Assembly (NCBI GenBank): GCA_018064525.1
Contig: JAGHVB010000040.1
Location: 1-64,000 of the forward strand
Reading direction: 5' to 3'
Length of the DNA stretch: 64,000 bases
Origin: Candidatus Treponema merdequi
GTDB taxonomy: Bacteria > Spirochaetota > Spirochaetia > Treponematales > Treponemataceae
Shown: piece by piece, positions 61,536 through 64,000 of the stretch
Layout of the letters: each line of letters opens with the position of its first letter
How positions within the stretch are numbered: position 1 is the stretch's first letter
The notes under the pieces: model-generated
Databases searched by the model: none
Seen by the model: the letters and a program-made list of their open reading frames with translations, nothing else
What the model was told of the DNA's origin: nothing
Program-made: the position numbers and the translations under genes

Positions 61536-62621
61536 ATGAAAAAAAAATTATTACTGATTGCTGCAGCATTTTGTGCGGGGCTTGCATTTGCTGTTCCTGG
61601 AGTAACTCCTTACATTGAGGATATTTCAGGGGAATATGTTTACTACCGCGATTATTCATTTAACCGGGAATCCTATATCGGATTTTTAACTTACAGCAAT
61701 TCAACTTATTCAGCACGCTATTTTGCTCCTGCTCAGGATGATCTTGCTCCAAAAAGTATTGAACTTCTTTTTACAGTTGACCCGGATAAAGAATATATCG
61801 ATATGACAGGCGAAAGATTTGTTACACAGCCTGCTCCGGAAGATACAGAAATCATTAATTATATCCACGATCTTATTTATGAATTTTCTTCAAGAAGAAA
61901 AAAAGCCGGAGAAATTTCTCGCGCAGTAATTGATGATCCGGAATTAAACAGTTCTGTCGTTTATGAAAATTCATCAGTTTTTATGAACAGCGGTTTTAGA
62001 AAAAAAGAAGAGTTTCCGCAATTTGGCGGAGATGTGTTTATCTATTATGATTTTTATATTCCGATTTTCAATGTAAAAAAAATCATAAGCAATTCACAGG
62101 AAGTTCTTTTTGAAGCTGTGTGCAACGGAAGAATCAGAAGCACAGAAGATACAAGTTTTTCAAATTTTCAGATTCAGAAAAACGAAGATAAAAACGAAAC
62201 TTTTAATCACAAAAACAAAAAGCCAAAATCAGTAACTTATGAAACTGAAAATACAAAAATTACTCTTGATGACAACTGGCAGCGTGGAGCAGAATCTGCA
62301 GAAAACCTGTTTTTTTATGATGGTGAAGCTATGGTTTACATCAGGGAATTTGATGAAGATATAACTGAAGATATGTATATCAGAAATCTTTTCTGCCAGG
62401 TTGAAGGAACTTTTTATCCTTTTAGTGAAATCTCAATTTTAGACGAAGATGAAAACACCACTGTCCGCCTTAAATGTTACAGCAGTGATTCTTCATTTGA
62501 GAGATTTGTACTCCTTAAAAGTAAGAATGGCAAAAAAATCATGCTGAACATGGTTGTAAATGAAAAATGCTATAACGAAAAGCGTAAATATTACAGAAAT
62601 ATCCTTAAAAGCTGGAAATAG
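61536..62621 (+). CDS. Hypothetical secreted protein
   Basis: A 361-residue protein with a clear cleavable signal peptide (KKKLLLIAAAFCAGLAFA) and no membrane segment afterwards; family unknown. The sequence is acidic, rich in tyrosine and phenylalanine, and has a central low-complexity stretch (NKKPKSVTYETENT). The start ATG has GAGG upstream, 9 bases away. It follows the proS terminator, so it uses its own promoter. Periplasmic or outer-surface location is inferred. Confidence 0.65.
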   Translation: MKKKLLLIAAAFCAGLAFAVPGVTPYIEDISGEYVYYRDYSFNRESYIGFLTYSNSTYSARYFAPAQDDLAPKSIELLFTVDPDKEYIDMTGERFVTQPAPEDTEIINYIHDLIYEFSSRRKKAGEISRAVIDDPELNSSVVYENSSVFMNSGFRKKEEFPQFGGDVFIYYDFYIPIFNVKKIISNSQEVLFEAVCNGRIRSTEDTSFSNFQIQKNEDKNETFNHKNKKPKSVTYETENTKITLDDNWQRGAESAENLFFYDGEAMVYIREFDEDITEDMYIRNLFCQVEGTFYPFSEISILDEDENTTVRLKCYSSDSSFERFVLLKSKNGKKIMLNMVVNEKCYNEKRKYYRNILKSWK

Positions 62622-62664
62622 AAAAAAAATAAAGGGAAATTCAAAGAATTTTTAATTTTTTTTG

Positions 62665-62693
62665 TTGACAACTAATCAGATTGGATAGATAAT
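62665..62693 (+). promoter_or_regulatory. Promoter of the solute-binding protein gene
   Basis: TTGACA (62665-62670) and GATAAT (62688-62693) with 17 bases between. The predicted leader of about 75 bases before the ATG holds no structure I can name. Confidence 0.75.
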
Positions 62694-62773
62694 AAGAAAT
62701 ACAAAAGAGAAAAACCGGTTGCCTTGCAGCTGGCCTCTTTAGAATTTTTATGTTCATGTATCCTGGAGGAAAT

Positions 62774-64000
62774 ATGAAGAAAAGTAGAATTATTCTTTCA
62801 GCTATCGCAGCAGCTGCTATGATCGCATCTGTATCAAGCTGTGGTGCAAAGGAAGAAGCAAAAAAATTGGTTATCTGGTCGTTCACAGACGAACTCCAGA
62901 CTATGGTTGATAACTATTACAAACCTGATCATCCTGGTATCGAAGTAGAATACTCACTTACACCTACTGATCAGTTCCCTAACAAATTGGACCCAGTTCT
63001 TGCTAACGGAAATGGTGCTCCAGACGTATTCGCTCTTGAAGATGCATTCGTTCGCAAATACATCGAACAGGGTGATGCACTTCTTCTTGACTTGACAGAC
63101 GTTTATAACGAAATCAAAGGCAAGATGATTGCTTATCCAGCAGAAGTTGGATCTTTCAACGGAAAAGTTTACGGACTTTCTTGGCAGGCAGCTCCTGGAG
63201 CTATGTTCTATCGCCGTTCTATCGCTAAAAAATATTTCGGAACAGACGATCCAGCAGAAATCCAGAAAAAAGTTGCTAACTGGAGCGCTTTCAACGAAGC
63301 TGCAAAAGAACTCAAAGAAAAATCAAACGGAAAATGTGTAATCGTATCTACAACTGGTGACTTGTTCAAACCATTCCAGGGTGCTCGTAAAGATCCTTGG
63401 GTTGTAAACGGAAAACTCGTAGTAGACCCAGCAATGGAAGATTACATGGACGCTTGTAAATTCCTTAAAGACAAGGGATATGAAGGACGCCAGGGTCAGT
63501 GGGCAGAAGGTTGGTTCGCTGGTATGAAAGGCGAACTCAAAGACGAAAAAGGTGCTGATGTAGAAGTATTCTCTTACTTCCTCCCTACATGGGGTCTCCA
63601 CTACGTTCTTAAACCAAACGCTCCTAATACAGCTGGAGACTGGTATATGTGTCCAGGACCTGCAGCATATCGTTGGGGTGGTACATGGGTAGCAGCTTAT
63701 AAGAAGACTAAGGTTCCTAACCTTGCTAAAGACTTCATCAAATATGTAGCTACAGATGACAGCTTCCTCGAAAGATGGGCTAAAGATACAGGTGACGTAG
63801 TTTCTAACAACAACGTAATCAACAAGATTAAAGATACATATGCTGAACCATATTTGAATGGACAGAACCACTATGCTGCTTTCGCTGCAATGGCTAACAA
63901 CGTAGATGGAAAACTTACACAGGGAACAGACCAGGCTATCGAAGCTATTTGGGGTGACTGTGTAGGAGCTTATGTTAACGGTGAAAAGAGCAAAGAACAG
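62774..64000 (+). CDS. Carbohydrate ABC-transporter solute-binding lipoprotein (truncated by window end)
   Basis: The open frame of 409 codons runs off the window. The N-terminus is a lipoprotein signal (KKSRIILSAIAAAAMIASVSSCG, cysteine near residue 23). After it comes LVIWSFTDELQTMVDNYY and then SBP type 1 features: FALEDAFVRKYIEQGDALLLDL, ...GSFNGKVYGLSWQAAPGAMFYRRSI, and QGARKDPWVVNGKLVVDPAMEDYM. This family binds sugars or oligosaccharides outside the inner membrane and delivers them to an ABC permease, probably encoded downstream. SD GGAGG is 6 bases before ATG. Confidence 0.93.
   Translation, partial: MKKSRIILSAIAAAAMIASVSSCGAKEEAKKLVIWSFTDELQTMVDNYYKPDHPGIEVEYSLTPTDQFPNKLDPVLANGNGAPDVFALEDAFVRKYIEQGDALLLDLTDVYNEIKGKMIAYPAEVGSFNGKVYGLSWQAAPGAMFYRRSIAKKYFGTDDPAEIQKKVANWSAFNEAAKELKEKSNGKCVIVSTTGDLFKPFQGARKDPWVVNGKLVVDPAMEDYMDACKFLKDKGYEGRQGQWAEGWFAGMKGELKDEKGADVEVFSYFLPTWGLHYVLKPNAPNTAGDWYMCPGPAAYRWGGTWVAAYKKTKVPNLAKDFIKYVATDDSFLERWAKDTGDVVSNNNVINKIKDTYAEPYLNGQNHYAAFAAMANNVDGKLTQGTDQAIEAIWGDCVGAYVNGEKSKEQ

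Noticed and set aside
62641-62886. An 81-codon minus-strand frame over the promoter and start of the solute-binding protein gene
   Set aside because: It has no SD and reads through a lipoprotein signal-peptide gene on the other strand; it is a shadow.

Overview
The window looks like chromosome of a host-associated or anaerobic spirochaete of the Treponema type. It is AT-rich. It carries FlgM, many Lpo-, LPP20- and TPR-type lipoproteins, ThyX instead of ThyA, indolepyruvate:ferredoxin oxidoreductase, a short type-2 ArgC, a GHKL-HDOD protein and a LysM envelope protein. The genus is inferred from gene content, not from a marker-gene search.

Layout. 1-5.8 kb: a lipoprotein, the iorAB operon, a membrane-anchored protein and a MATE exporter. 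5.9-8.3 kb: a small-peptide module (locus 1) and a modular lipoprotein, lying between two identical 24-bp elements. 8.3-15.3 kb: DUF1538 permease with a double PII protein, birA, a second MATE exporter, a large unknown cytoplasmic protein and a C39-like secreted protein. 15.3-25.9 kb: thyX, an LPP20/LpoB lipoprotein cluster, a Gx (ECF-like) transporter pair, trkA-trkH, a TPR protein, and an Lrp regulator with an aminotransferase. 26.1-28.7 kb: a second small-peptide module (locus 2) and htpG. 28.7-39.6 kb: a complete type V-A CRISPR-Cas locus with cas12a, a Bro-N/DinD-like gene, cas4, cas1, cas2 and an array of 66 repeats and 65 spacers. 39.7-57 kb: housekeeping and envelope genes (GNAT, nagB, a divergent second ThyX, Nif3-like, GHKL-HDOD, TrmH, an ADH-like protein, flgM, rsmI, argC, an antiporter, SLT, LysM). 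57.2-57.5 kb: three tRNA genes. 57.6-64 kb: an Xre regulator, DUF308, a UDG-like protein, proS, a secreted protein and the start of a sugar-type solute-binding lipoprotein that runs off the window.

Two things deserve most attention. First, two homologous, apparently undescribed small-RNA/small-peptide modules at about 6.0-6.3 kb and 26.1-26.5 kb. Each has a 32-codon hydrophobic peptide gene with a leader that can pair with its own Shine-Dalgarno, and a convergent antisense RNA with a good promoter. The two RNAs share a central terminator hairpin, and the antisense RNA begins with a copy of the toxin-mRNA leader that includes the anti-SD element. This is type I toxin-antitoxin-like architecture. 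Second, the CRISPR locus has three non-standard parts. A repeat-derived hairpin forms the predicted 5' end of the cas12a mRNA and abuts its ribosome-binding site. A solitary degenerate repeat starts at the base after the cas2 stop codon. A Bro-N/DinD-like gene sits inside the cas operon and overlaps cas4. Together these suggest that Cas12a may read its own mRNA as a crRNA-like ligand, which is inference.

Promoters with consensus -35/-10 boxes and 17-18 bp spacing are readily seen. At least three genes (trkA, proS and the DUF1538 gene) have a -10 box only 7-8 bases before the start codon and no SD, pointing to leaderless mRNAs.
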